A stretch of 42,730 bases of DNA, from IMG/VR virus record IMGVR_UViG_3300032275_000007, positions 1 through 42,730 of that record; one strand, given 5' to 3'. Under the pieces are notes generated by a model. That model saw nothing but the letters and a program-made list of their open reading frames with translations. It searched no databases and was not told where the DNA came from. Shown here piece by piece: positions 1 through 8,092 of the stretch; positions within the stretch are counted from its first letter, which is position 1, and each line of letters begins with the position of its first letter. A program made the position numbers and the translations under genes. The stretch is from a virus.

Positions 1-221
1 CTTCTGCCATGTGTTAGCTGCGTACTTCTTAGCACCGCCCTCAAGGACTTGCTGCACAGCGTTTAAGGCATTAGCACAACCACTGAACAGCATAGTCGGA
101 TCACCCTTACTCCCATCATCCTTCCCATCGTGGTTTACAGTGGGTGGTACGGATACCTCTGGTAGCGTAGGTGGTGTGTCGATCGTATCAACCCGCTGTA
201 GGAGACAATGACCTACTACTG
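1..221. repeat. Terminal direct repeat, left copy (221 bp)
   Basis: Bases 1-221 are identical to 42510-42730. The repeat lies wholly inside one reading frame (the diphosphohydrolase-like gene), which becomes intact when the ends are joined. True terminal repeats of T7-like phages usually lie outside genes, so I read this as the overlap of a circularly assembled or arbitrarily opened genome. A real direct terminal repeat cannot be excluded from sequence alone. Confidence 0.9.
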
Positions 222-375
222 TGGCATAGATATCTGATTTAAGTACTGGAACCGATAACGCAAAACCATTTCTGGTGCGGTCATCGCCAGGTCTTAATGT
301 ATACTCCTGCCCTAGACTAAACGCCCGATTACTCACACTTTCAGTCGTGATACTGACAACACGGTATAACACCAT
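1..375 (-). CDS. dATP/dGTP diphosphohydrolase-like protein, N-terminal part (gene continues at 42509-42339)
   Basis: The ATG is at 375-373 and overlaps the stop of the phosphoesterase gene (TAATG), so the two are translationally coupled. The frame runs off the window after 125 codons and continues without a break at the other end, giving a 181-aa protein. The first ~65 residues form an unrecognised N-terminal segment. An acidic, glycine-rich linker follows. Then comes a segment with GGAKKYAANTW, which resembles the phage dATP/dGTP diphosphohydrolase family (DUF5664-like) that hydrolyses purine deoxynucleotides. Family assignment is by pattern only; the N-terminal segment may be a separate domain. 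Confidence 0.7.
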   Translation of the reverse strand, partial: MVLYRVVSITTESVSNRAFSLGQEYTLRPGDDRTRNGFALSVPVLKSDIYATVVGHCLLQRVDTIDTPPTLPEVSVPPTVNHDGKDDGSKGDPTMLFSGCANALNAVQQVLEGGAKKYAANTWQK

Positions 376-1343
376 TATAAAGCTCCAATCCAATGACCTT
401 TGCTATCTAGCACCATAGGCACTAGCTGCGGTCTACCGTTAAGAATTACCATGCACCCAATAATAGGTTTCTTAGGGAATACTTTTCCATAAGAGAACGC
501 AAGGCTCGTATTGTCTACTAAACAACCTGCTGTAGCAGCCCAGTATAATTTACCTGTAGATGCTGCGTAGCTGATTTCAAATAGACTGTGGTTATGCCCA
601 ACTACCAGATTGCAGCCTACGTGCGCTGCTTCACCTAGTGGATTACCCGCTTGGTGCTGGAATCGAATAGGGCCAAGTGCTGTCTGCAATACCCAATGAT
701 CTGCCCACGACCAACCATTACCCCCACCGTGTGGGAATAGAATATCTCGGTAGGACTTAATAGCCTGTACCGGAATACCATGATGCTTCGCTTTGCGGAA
801 CACCATTGAACCGTGGTTACTATCACAGATTAGTTGCTTAGGGAATAGCTTTGCTAGTTCCCGTACTGCCACCTGTGCTTTATGTAGTTCAACACCGGCA
901 CTGTCAAGGTTTGGGTCTGCATCATGGAATGATAGGGCATGGAAGTCCGTTTCGTCACCAAGGTTCACCACTACTTCAGGTAGGTATTTAAGACCTACTG
1001 CACGTAGAAAATTATTAGTGTCTGGGTGGCCGTATGGAGCATGTTGATCTGGGATTACTAGGATAGAGCTGTACTCTCGCGCTAGGTCTGGTAGCGCACC
1101 TAGATCATCACCAGGTAACGCTTTACGGATGGGTTTAGCTTCTGCAATGATACCTGCGTCAGCCTTGGCTTGACTGCCTTGGTGGTCAATGAAGATGCTC
1201 CGCCAATAGACTACGTTCTGGTAGGTTACTGGCTTGTGCATCAGCTCTGTGTAGGCGGTTGCCGCCGCAACGTTATCTGTGTGCTCCAATAGCAAAGCAA
1301 TATGCTGTGCCGTAGTAGCTAATTTCATTAGCGATCCGCGCAT
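375..1343 (-). CDS. Calcineurin-like metallophosphoesterase
   Basis: This is a 322-aa protein with the ordered metal-binding motifs of the metallophosphoesterase superfamily: D99-x-H101 in IPDQHAPYGH, GD129-130, N176-H177 in SNHGS, and H250-N-H252 in GHNH. It should be a two-metal phosphodiesterase or phosphatase; the substrate cannot be told. phiKMV-like phages carry such a gene beside endonuclease VII, as here. The ATG overlaps the endonuclease VII stop (TAATG) and has GGAG seven bases upstream. The first ~90 residues precede the catalytic domain and are unassigned. A role in nucleotide recycling or DNA end processing is inference. Confidence 0.85.
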   Translation of the reverse strand: MRGSLMKLATTAQHIALLLEHTDNVAAATAYTELMHKPVTYQNVVYWRSIFIDHQGSQAKADAGIIAEAKPIRKALPGDDLGALPDLAREYSSILVIPDQHAPYGHPDTNNFLRAVGLKYLPEVVVNLGDETDFHALSFHDADPNLDSAGVELHKAQVAVRELAKLFPKQLICDSNHGSMVFRKAKHHGIPVQAIKSYRDILFPHGGGNGWSWADHWVLQTALGPIRFQHQAGNPLGEAAHVGCNLVVGHNHSLFEISYAASTGKLYWAATAGCLVDNTSLAFSYGKVFPKKPIIGCMVILNGRPQLVPMVLDSKGHWIGAL

Positions 1344-1792
1344 TATTTCTCCAAAGCCTTATCTTTCAATTTAGCAGAGGCCCGCGCTAACGCGGCTGCT
1401 TTGTTTCGTTTAAGTCGAGTAGCCTCGGCCACCTCGGATGCTGATTTGTGGCCCGGGTACTGGATACCAGTGCCGGGTGCTTTGTAGTACGCTAAGCATC
1501 GCTCTAACATTGGGATCATAGCTTCATAGCTAGTGTCCTTACATACCCACTGCCCTAATGCACCCTCCATTTTACCAATACCTGCATTACAGCTACGGTG
1601 CAGTACACCTCGAATCTCTCCAGTCTGGTGGTTGTGGTCAGCTACGTAGTTCGAGCCTTTCCCCATAGTCTGCAGTGAGATGGGTAGACCACATACTGCA
1701 CACAATCCACCCTGCGCTACCTTTAGATGTCCTATAGTGAATGCTCTTAACGCACCCCTAGCTATCACACGTAACGGTTTTGGTTTATCCAC
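1343..1792 (-). CDS. Recombination endonuclease VII
   Basis: This 149-aa protein belongs to the T4 endonuclease VII family, which resolves Holliday junctions and branched DNA before packaging. It shows CAVCG (first zinc pair), the DHNHQTGEIRG catalytic segment and HRSCNAGIG. In most relatives the last motif begins with a second cysteine (LCxxCN); here that position is histidine, which would give a CCHC zinc site. It overlaps the HNH gene by 8 bp upstream and the phosphoesterase start downstream. The C-terminus is lysine/alanine rich. Length is close to the T4 enzyme (157 aa). Confidence 0.88.
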   Translation of the reverse strand: MDKPKPLRVIARGALRAFTIGHLKVAQGGLCAVCGLPISLQTMGKGSNYVADHNHQTGEIRGVLHRSCNAGIGKMEGALGQWVCKDTSYEAMIPMLERCLAYYKAPGTGIQYPGHKSASEVAEATRLKRNKAAALARASAKLKDKALEK

Positions 1793-2219
1793 GTTGCTCT
1801 CCTCGTATAAGTCTTGATACTTGGGTCATACCTATACCGTACTTCTGGCCCATAGGTTTACAACCATGTGTTCTGGAGCCATGCACATATTCAGCCCGAA
1901 GTGCTGATACTTGGATATCGGATAGCACACACCGCCCATTGGACTCACCTTTGGATTCTGGGTACTTATTCCGACCACGCTTCACAGCGTCCTGCATATT
2001 ATCTATGTGGGAGCCACCTTCTAAATGCTCAGGGTTAATGCAGCGTGGGTTGTCACACTTGTGGCGTACCACATCAGGCCACTCGCCCGTGGCTTCATAA
2101 TGCACTCGTCTGTGCTTAGTTGTAGGCTTCTTCCTACCTTCATGGACTACCCATGCCGTAGCGTAGCCCAGACCGTAGCCTTTACATCCGTGATCTTTAC
2201 ACGGGGTTAGCTCTGCCAT
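1785..2219 (-). CDS. HNH endonuclease (homing type)
   Basis: This 144-aa protein has an HNH_3-type core: VVRHKCDNPRCINPEHLEGG followed by a basic segment (DAVKRGR). The C-terminal half reads like a helix-turn-helix targeting module (residues ~98-140). An N-terminal CKDHGC pair may bind zinc. Free-standing homing endonucleases of this type are common insertions in T7-like phages. It overlaps the exonuclease gene by 13 bp and endonuclease VII by 8 bp, so it is now part of the operon. The ATG at 2219 has AAGGA upstream at long spacing. Its cleavage target is unknown. Confidence 0.85.
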   Translation of the reverse strand: MAELTPCKDHGCKGYGLGYATAWVVHEGRKKPTTKHRRVHYEATGEWPDVVRHKCDNPRCINPEHLEGGSHIDNMQDAVKRGRNKYPESKGESNGRCVLSDIQVSALRAEYVHGSRTHGCKPMGQKYGIGMTQVSRLIRGEQRG

Positions 2220-3169
2220 TCTGGATTAGTCCTTTCGATGTATTGTTCCTCGGTCATATATAACGGTAGGGTTGTACAATGCGTGATATACGCGCGGGCT
2301 TCTGGGTTTAGGTCTAGTGACCAAATGTATTTCAATGCTGAGTCATCCCTAGTTCTTAGTAGCCATAACGCTTCGGCCTCGGGTAGGATGTTCTGACTGA
2401 TGGCGGAGTAGCCCATGATAACCAGATTGGCTGCGGCAGACTCGCTTTGGATATCAACCAAAGCATTAAGTGCACCGGCAGGGCCACAAAGCTTTCCCTT
2501 GTACTTCTGAATACCTTTAACATTATCTGCTGAATCTCCCATAAGCATTTGACACCAGAAGAACTTAGTCCCGTGCCCGTCAATTTTGAGTTTCCCCGCA
2601 GGTGTTGTTGTCTCAGCTAACCAACCATACGTATCCGCAATAGAGCGCATACGTCCAGTCTTGATCTCGTACTTAACGCTAGGTGTGAGGTTCAAATCCT
2701 TATCCTCAGACCATACAACGTAGTTCTTATCTACGTGTGCGTCAATGATAATAGCATCATCGGCCTCAATATCCATACTAGCAATCACAGTCACCTGTGG
2801 ATCGTCAGCAAATAGGGTTGGGAAACTGTTACGTAGCTCCTGTAGTAGGGGTGGTTTTGTCTTAGCTGAACGGCTGAACTGGTAGACGTTGACCGCATTA
2901 AGCAATCTACGCCCGTTCTTCCAGCAACCCTCAGGTGTGGTATATACGCGAACGTGACTGGCTTTAGTGAGGTACATAGCCTCGTACACCTTTGTCACAG
3001 CTCGACGCTGAGCAGTCTCTAGCTTCGCACAATCGAATGTGGCGTGGTAGCAGATACTGTCAGCGTCGAGGAGGAGCACACGCCCCTCTACGGCATCATC
3101 AATCTTAGAAGCCTCTAGCACAGTCTCGACTGATGTACCGAAACTGGCTAAGAGGGCTACTGGGTTCAA
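2207..3169 (-). CDS. 5'-3' exonuclease (T7 gp6-like)
   Basis: This protein of up to 320 aa has the acidic motifs of phage flap/5'-3' exonucleases: LLLDADSICYH, DIEADDAIIIDA, WSEDKDLNLTP and GDSADNVKGIQKYKGK, which contains the helix-hairpin-helix region. In T7 such an enzyme degrades host DNA and removes RNA primers. The start is a TTG at 3169 that overlaps the stop of the preceding gene (TTGA). Two in-frame GTG codons further in, one with GAGG upstream just before LLLDAD, are alternatives, so the N-terminus is uncertain. The HNH gene overlaps its 3' end. Confidence 0.85.
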   Translation of the reverse strand: MNPVALLASFGTSVETVLEASKIDDAVEGRVLLLDADSICYHATFDCAKLETAQRRAVTKVYEAMYLTKASHVRVYTTPEGCWKNGRRLLNAVNVYQFSRSAKTKPPLLQELRNSFPTLFADDPQVTVIASMDIEADDAIIIDAHVDKNYVVWSEDKDLNLTPSVKYEIKTGRMRSIADTYGWLAETTTPAGKLKIDGHGTKFFWCQMLMGDSADNVKGIQKYKGKLCGPAGALNALVDIQSESAAANLVIMGYSAISQNILPEAEALWLLRTRDDSALKYIWSLDLNPEARAYITHCTTLPLYMTEEQYIERTNPEWQS

Positions 3170-4053
3170 ACCGGAGCTGCTACCGAAGCTACAAATGGTG
3201 CTTGTGGTTTCGCAATCTCAGGCATTACGGGTACGACAGCAGGCGCACTTACCATCACGCTCGGAGGCGTAGCCACGACCACACTTGCAGATGGGTTCAC
3301 CAGTGTGCTCGCTACGACGTTTGGGAGTGATGCCGCTACATGTACTGCTGGGGTAGCATCAACAGCTTTCTTCTGTGGTACTGGTAGCCCCGCCAGGACT
3401 AGCAGACTGTGCATCGGTGAGCCAAGGAAGTTCTCGGACTCTACGATATCCCTCTGCTGGAACTCGCTCAAGGAATCCCACATTAGCATGGTAGGGTTCT
3501 TGTACAGGAATAGCTTGAACAGCGTAGGTAATGTTGCTGGTACTGGATAAGGCTGTCCAGTCATCACATCCAGTGGTGCGCGGAATGATGCTAGATCAAG
3601 TTCATGACGTACTTTGTCACCAGCTTTCTTAGGTACAGAGTGCTTAATATTAACGATGTATGCTTCATTCAAGAGCTGTGCAAATGTTTTAGCCTTCTGT
3701 GACCAATTCAGTTTCTTGAACAGTAGGAAGGCTTTTGCTTTCTCGTTCTGGCTTAAGGCTAATGGCCATGTGCGGATGGTGATGGGTGTGCCATCTGGGT
3801 TGCTGTAGTTACGTCCACCAAGGTCATACAGTGCAAAGCCTAATCGGACGTGTGGTGCTGCTGGTTTTGCAACACCCTCGAAGGTCTGGATAATGTCACC
3901 GACCTCAACTACTTCCACCAATCGGGCGAAGGCTTCACCGGCTGGGGCTAAGGTGTAACCGCCACCACCGCCCTTAACGGCTTCGTTCATATCTGCGGAT
4001 TGTTCAGCATCTTGGTTGGCTAATGCTTGTAGTGCTAATAAATCTAAAGTCAT
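3166..4053 (-). CDS. Conserved-looking protein between polymerase and exonuclease; possible DNA-binding protein
   Basis: I place the start at the ATG at 4053, because AAGGA lies six bases upstream; an in-frame TTG at 4095 lacks this. The protein is 295 aa. Residues ~30-205 are a compact domain (GGGGGYTLAPAGEAFARLVE, then beta-rich segments). The last ~80 residues are a low-complexity Ala/Val/Pro/Ser tail. phiKMV-like phages have an uncharacterised gene in this place. Its position among replication genes suggests a single-stranded DNA-binding or replication accessory role, but I see no diagnostic motif. Confidence 0.75.
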   Translation of the reverse strand: MTLDLLALQALANQDAEQSADMNEAVKGGGGGYTLAPAGEAFARLVEVVEVGDIIQTFEGVAKPAAPHVRLGFALYDLGGRNYSNPDGTPITIRTWPLALSQNEKAKAFLLFKKLNWSQKAKTFAQLLNEAYIVNIKHSVPKKAGDKVRHELDLASFRAPLDVMTGQPYPVPATLPTLFKLFLYKNPTMLMWDSLSEFQQRDIVESENFLGSPMHSLLVLAGLPVPQKKAVDATPAVHVAASLPNVVASTLVNPSASVVVATPPSVMVSAPAVVPVMPEIAKPQAPFVASVAAPV

Positions 4054-4110
4054 AGTGGTTCCTTGGTTAGTGAATTCTAAAGTAGTTGGGTTCAATTACG
4101 TGGATAACTT

Positions 4111-4299
4111 CTAGCCCATAAATGTGTTACTAATCTGGGTGTGGCTAAATGTTCGCCACATGTGTATCGGTACAGAGTACATTACACCCTCCCACATATC
4201 TGGACTTATGTAGATATGTGTGGGTATTGGTAATCCGTTACGTCGGCTAAAAGTCCTTGTCGCGTGCACTTCCTGTTGTAGTTCTTCCGCGGTTAACAG
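4111..4299 (-). CDS. Small hidden gene after DNA polymerase (52-62 aa, non-ATG start)
   Basis: After the polymerase stop, a different frame stays open to a TAG at 4113-4111. It encodes a strongly protein-like sequence with AEELQQEVHATRTFSRRNG, then LPIPTHIYISPDMWEGVMYS. No ATG lies upstream of the conserved-looking part. A CTG at 4299 has GGAG eight bases upstream and overlaps the polymerase stop (CTGTTAA), giving 62 aa; a GTG at 4269 would give 52 aa with poor ribosome binding. A -1 frameshift from the polymerase end is a third possibility. Function unknown. It fills what would otherwise be a 240-bp gap. Confidence 0.55.
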   Translation of the reverse strand: MLTAEELQQEVHATRTFSRRNGLPIPTHIYISPDMWEGVMYSVPIHMWRTFSHTQISNTFMG

Positions 4300-6635
4300 T
4301 GTGTTTTCTCCATCATATTGGAACCAAACTCAGCAACGGCTGGGAATGGTGTGGTATCGTAGCGCCAAGCCTTATAGCCAGGCATTTTGTCACACATGTA
4401 CTTCGGGGTACTGGCCATAATCTCTGCGACCTGATTACCGGCCCAGCGTGCCCACTCTTCATTTACACAGTCTAGGTAGATAGCATCATGGACAGTGTTG
4501 ACACACAGCACGTTACCACCAAAGAAGTCATTAGCCACCAACCAGCGGATAACACGACCACAAGCCGTCTGTACAATGAAGGATGCTTCGCCTTGAATAA
4601 CATAATTAGCAACCTGTGTCTCCTTGTATTTCAGTATCTCTTGGCGAGCCTCCTTGTCCCATGCCATATACTGGCGGAAGGAATAGCATGTACCACCCTT
4701 GGCTTGGAAGTGTCCACGTCGGAAACTGGTGTAGTAACCACCGTCGTTAACCTCTTTGCACATAGGTGCTAGGATACCGGTACGCTCTACCTCGTCCATA
4801 ATGATGTACTTATAGCCTACTGCCTCTGGAAACAGTGAAGTCTCCAGTAATCGGAACTCAACAGCGGCTTCTAAGCTACAGCCTGACGCGTAGGATACAC
4901 CCTTATCAGATGCACCATACTGGAAGGCAAAGGATGGGCGCTTGATATCTGTACGCATCTCTTTGTAGTGCTTGTGGTCTGGATGCTCCTTGTTGTTACA
5001 CTTCTCCACCACTTCGTCGTAGTCTTCCCCAAGCTTTTCGGACAGTCGTAGACAGTGCATGTCCACGCCCATAGCTAGCTTTCCTAAGAGGTTGAAATCC
5101 CCAGCAATAGCTGCTAGGTCTACTACTTCGAGAGCTGAATAATCGACTTCAACAATTTGTCCATCTGCACCAAATCGGCTTGAGAACATCTGCTTGACAA
5201 GGCTAGTACCTTCTCGCGGCAAATTTTGAAGGTTTGGACAACTACTGGATAGTCGTGTTGTAACTGTCGATACACCATTAAGCGAATGGTTAACGATACC
5301 ATTAGGGCGTACGAACTGGAGCATTCCCTTAGTCTTGTGGATTGATCCATCGGCGTTGTATTCGTGGCTAATATAGTATGTGCCATTATCTTTATCCAGA
5401 TTGGTTAGTCGTTTCAGTGGAACTACCAATGGGCTGAACGCTGCTAAGGTATCCAGGCTATCCTTCCCTGTACTGTACACAGGTGTGCCGTCGAGAAGCG
5501 TTTGCTTCCCTTGGTACTCCGCATTCTTACCTGTGTACAGTTCTTGAACGTGCGGTGGTAGCTCTGCGATGTTGATTAGACCGGGGAATTCGTAGGTAGC
5601 CTCACCCCACTTCATCTTCAGCTCTTTGGTGTCTTCTCGGGTAATCTTAATCGTGCCTTTGTTCTTACCTGATTTATAGGTTACAAAGTTAACCCAGTAC
5701 TTGTCACAGTACTCTGCTTTAGTGAGTCGATTATCTCCATCACATAGCAATGCTGTCACTGGGTCAAGCAAGACCTTAACACCTTCCGTTGTAGTGATAC
5801 AATCCACTTTAACGTACGTTGGCGTGTCATAATGTACCTTATATCTATATGCAATTGGGCCGCCAAATAACCAAGCTGACATCATATGACCTGAGCCGAA
5901 GTTAAACTCCAGTTCATCTGGTTTATCTGCGGGGATTTGTTTCATAAGCTCTATCCGCAGAGCGTCGGCCTCGATTAGCTGTGCCTTGTGGTTCTTAGCT
6001 GCTACTTCACGGTTGATGTACAATCCTGTGTGGGTACATACCGCGTTGAACAGTAGGCTGTCCATACGTTCCCAGAAGCCATCAATCATACCGGCTTGTA
6101 CTAGGTGGGCGTACTGTGTGAAGCAAACTGTCCTTGTGTTCTCAATATCACCACTAGGGCCAGCTAAGTAGCGGCGTAGTAGTGCTGGTTCAATAGCACT
6201 GGTTAGAACGCCTTGCTCCCATAAGAGCTTCACCTCGTCGATCTTCTTAGTACCACCATATTTGATGGCACAGTCTTCAAGGGTAGCGTACTGTGTCTGC
6301 TGATGGGTTAATAGGTACTCTGCGTACTGGGTGCAGAATATCCGTCCACCACGCTTAATGAACGCAAGGAACTGCTCTCGCCTATGGGATAGGAGCCATT
6401 GGATTTCAAAGGTGGCGTTGTGTGCCACGAGGATATGTACGTCAGGGCCAAATACTGTATCAGCCCAGTTACTAGCGTTAGCTTCGTCTGCGTTGTTGTG
6501 ATACCAATCCTGAACGTCATTATTGTCTAATGCAAAGCCCACAGCTACGATGTAGTTCAATGGGCTGTGTGGTGAGGACTTACTTCCCAGGAATGGGTGT
6601 GTCTCTGTTTCAAAATCAAGAATTCCCCAAGTCAT
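4293..6635 (-). CDS. Family A DNA polymerase with 3'-5' exonuclease domain
   Basis: This 780-aa replicative polymerase is of the T7 gp5 type. The start is the ATG at 6635, with GGAGG seven bases upstream; an in-frame TTG at 6656 is not supported. The exonuclease domain has DFE (residues 7-9) and HNATFE (~72-77). Polymerase motif A is VDYSALE (D498), motif B is KRPSFAFQYG (~565-574) and motif C is VHDAIYLD (H716-D717). Motif C normally reads HDE in this family; here alanine replaces the glutamate. A hidden small gene overlaps its 3' end. In T7 the enzyme works with host thioredoxin; no thioredoxin-binding loop was identified here. Confidence 0.95.
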   Translation of the reverse strand: MTWGILDFETETHPFLGSKSSPHSPLNYIVAVGFALDNNDVQDWYHNNADEANASNWADTVFGPDVHILVAHNATFEIQWLLSHRREQFLAFIKRGGRIFCTQYAEYLLTHQQTQYATLEDCAIKYGGTKKIDEVKLLWEQGVLTSAIEPALLRRYLAGPSGDIENTRTVCFTQYAHLVQAGMIDGFWERMDSLLFNAVCTHTGLYINREVAAKNHKAQLIEADALRIELMKQIPADKPDELEFNFGSGHMMSAWLFGGPIAYRYKVHYDTPTYVKVDCITTTEGVKVLLDPVTALLCDGDNRLTKAEYCDKYWVNFVTYKSGKNKGTIKITREDTKELKMKWGEATYEFPGLINIAELPPHVQELYTGKNAEYQGKQTLLDGTPVYSTGKDSLDTLAAFSPLVVPLKRLTNLDKDNGTYYISHEYNADGSIHKTKGMLQFVRPNGIVNHSLNGVSTVTTRLSSSCPNLQNLPREGTSLVKQMFSSRFGADGQIVEVDYSALEVVDLAAIAGDFNLLGKLAMGVDMHCLRLSEKLGEDYDEVVEKCNNKEHPDHKHYKEMRTDIKRPSFAFQYGASDKGVSYASGCSLEAAVEFRLLETSLFPEAVGYKYIIMDEVERTGILAPMCKEVNDGGYYTSFRRGHFQAKGGTCYSFRQYMAWDKEARQEILKYKETQVANYVIQGEASFIVQTACGRVIRWLVANDFFGGNVLCVNTVHDAIYLDCVNEEWARWAGNQVAEIMASTPKYMCDKMPGYKAWRYDTTPFPAVAEFGSNMMEKTHC

Positions 6636-6714
6636 GGGATGCCTCCAGTGATTCAATTAAATAGTTTCTAAAAGTGTTTCCATTTGATCGTGGCCACTGT
6701 GATTAGTGCTGCGT

Positions 6715-7110
6715 TTACACGCACACCTTCCGTGGGGTTACTAATTTACATAGGAAGCCTGGTGGAAAGCAACCATCTTCACCTTGATTTACATCATCCT
6801 CATCCAACTCAGGGTCCAGCATATAACCTCCACCATCCTTGGCTTTGATGACACGACGACCGTGTGCAAAGAATATTTCACCCGAATAAACATTCTTGAA
6901 TTTCACCATATCAGAGTGTACCTTCCGCAACTCTACTGCACGGTAGTACACCAGGCCATCACTATTGGTAGCCGGTATTGCGGTGTTTAGTTCCAGGTTT
7001 CTACTGTACGTCACAGCTACTGTAACATCCCAATCACTAATTACACGGATTACATGTTCTCCGGTAGCTTTCACTTCATAAATCTTACCTACTTTACCAT
7101 GCTTTTTCAT
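6715..7110 (-). CDS. Hypothetical protein
   Basis: This 131-aa protein starts at the ATG at 7110, with AAGGAG seven bases upstream; a TTG at 7128 is weaker. It overlaps the end of the ligase gene by 17 bp, so translation is probably coupled. The sequence alternates beta-like segments (EHVIRVISDWDVTVAVTYS) with an acidic C-terminal stretch (DPELDEDDVNQGEDG). No recognised motif. Lying between ligase and polymerase it may serve in DNA metabolism, but that is only context. Confidence 0.8.
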   Translation of the reverse strand: MKKHGKVGKIYEVKATGEHVIRVISDWDVTVAVTYSRNLELNTAIPATNSDGLVYYRAVELRKVHSDMVKFKNVYSGEIFFAHGRRVIKAKDGGGYMLDPELDEDDVNQGEDGCFPPGFLCKLVTPRKVCV

Positions 7111-8038
7111 CAGGTTGCTCCTTGTCAATACGACGTTCGTTTGTTTTAGGCAGCCTCAGCACCCACTGGGATGATACTTGTAATGCTGATACGTGCCAGA
7201 TAGCACCTACCACACCACCATGTACGTGCGCATTGGTTTCCCGCTGCATACGTTCCAACGTCCAGCCCTTACCGAGTCCAGCAAAGAATGGTTTACCACC
7301 GTACTCAAACTTTAGTTTAGCAATCAGCCCAGCGAACTTCCCTTTACCGTACTCAACACCTATACACTTAAGGTCAAGGTGTAGCTGACGTACTCGCTTG
7401 ATGGTGTGGAAGCTCTTATGCCCAGCTACCCACGATGCACCAATCTGCTTCAGGACTGCACCCTCATGGCCGTCGTTGATACGAAACTGTGACCATATCT
7501 CAAACTGTTCTAGGTTATCCATAGGTACGTTCTGGATAACCTTCAACCCAGTACCTATTAAGGATTCGCACAGTGCTTCACCACGCTGAGCGTAACTCTG
7601 AGTACACACACCCTGTACGAAGTCTCCCAGCGGTACGTAGTCGTGGAAATAACATACACTAGCACTGGTCATAGCCTCGTTGGTAGCCTGATCCCACAGT
7701 GCAACCCGATTAGGATTGACTGCACCAGACAGCTCTTCAAGACTCAGCATACTATTTACTAGTTCACCGATGTATACCACCTGCTCTTCAAACATACCAG
7801 GTGTGTGGTTCAATGTGGCAGCGTCGAGGTAGAAGCGCTTACCTGTACGTGAGAAGTAAATGATCTCATCACCGAAGCGTACTACACCACACCATACCCC
7901 ATCGTACTTAACCTGGGCATATGCTGGGTACACTAGTCGCCTAGCTGCGGCTGCTGATAGGTCATCTACGTTACAGACTAGCTGTACAGGTTTGGCCGTG
8001 GTTGCTAGGTGGTCAAAGAATTGCTGCTCTACGATCAT
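7094..8038 (-). CDS. ATP-dependent DNA ligase
   Basis: This 314-aa protein carries nucleotidyltransferase motifs in order: motif I KYDG with the adenylated lysine K44, motif Ia FSRTGK (~62-67), motif III GEL (E92), motif IV HEGAVLK (E192) and motif V around K224 in DLKC. The size fits compact T7-like ligases (T7 gp1.3 is about 359 aa). It joins Okazaki fragments using ATP. The ATG at 8038 overlaps the stop of an 18-codon upstream frame (ATGA). Its end overlaps the next gene. Confidence 0.92.
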   Translation of the reverse strand: MIVEQQFFDHLATTAKPVQLVCNVDDLSAAAARRLVYPAYAQVKYDGVWCGVVRFGDEIIYFSRTGKRFYLDAATLNHTPGMFEEQVVYIGELVNSMLSLEELSGAVNPNRVALWDQATNEAMTSASVCYFHDYVPLGDFVQGVCTQSYAQRGEALCESLIGTGLKVIQNVPMDNLEQFEIWSQFRINDGHEGAVLKQIGASWVAGHKSFHTIKRVRQLHLDLKCIGVEYGKGKFAGLIAKLKFEYGGKPFFAGLGKGWTLERMQRETNAHVHGGVVGAIWHVSALQVSSQWVLRLPKTNERRIDKEQPDEKAW

Positions 8039-8091
8039 TGGTTATTCCAACCGCGGGCCATACAAGTCTTCTTACCAGACACTTGAATCAT
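8035..8091 (-). CDS. Possible 18-aa coupled peptide between helicase and ligase
   Basis: An 18-codon frame begins four bases after the helicase stop, with GGAG at good spacing inside the helicase end, and its TGA overlaps the ligase ATG. The peptide begins MIQVSGKKTC. Such an arrangement can pass ribosomes from helicase to ligase, so it may be a coupling device rather than a functional product. No family can be assigned at this length. Confidence 0.4.
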   Translation of the reverse strand: MIQVSGKKTCMARGWNNQ

Positions 8092-8092
8092 A

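Noticed and set aside
4118-4131. Degenerate match to the promoter motif (AGTAACACATTTAT on the minus strand)
   Set aside because: Only part of the motif matches, with a shift, and it lies within the hidden small gene; too weak to call.
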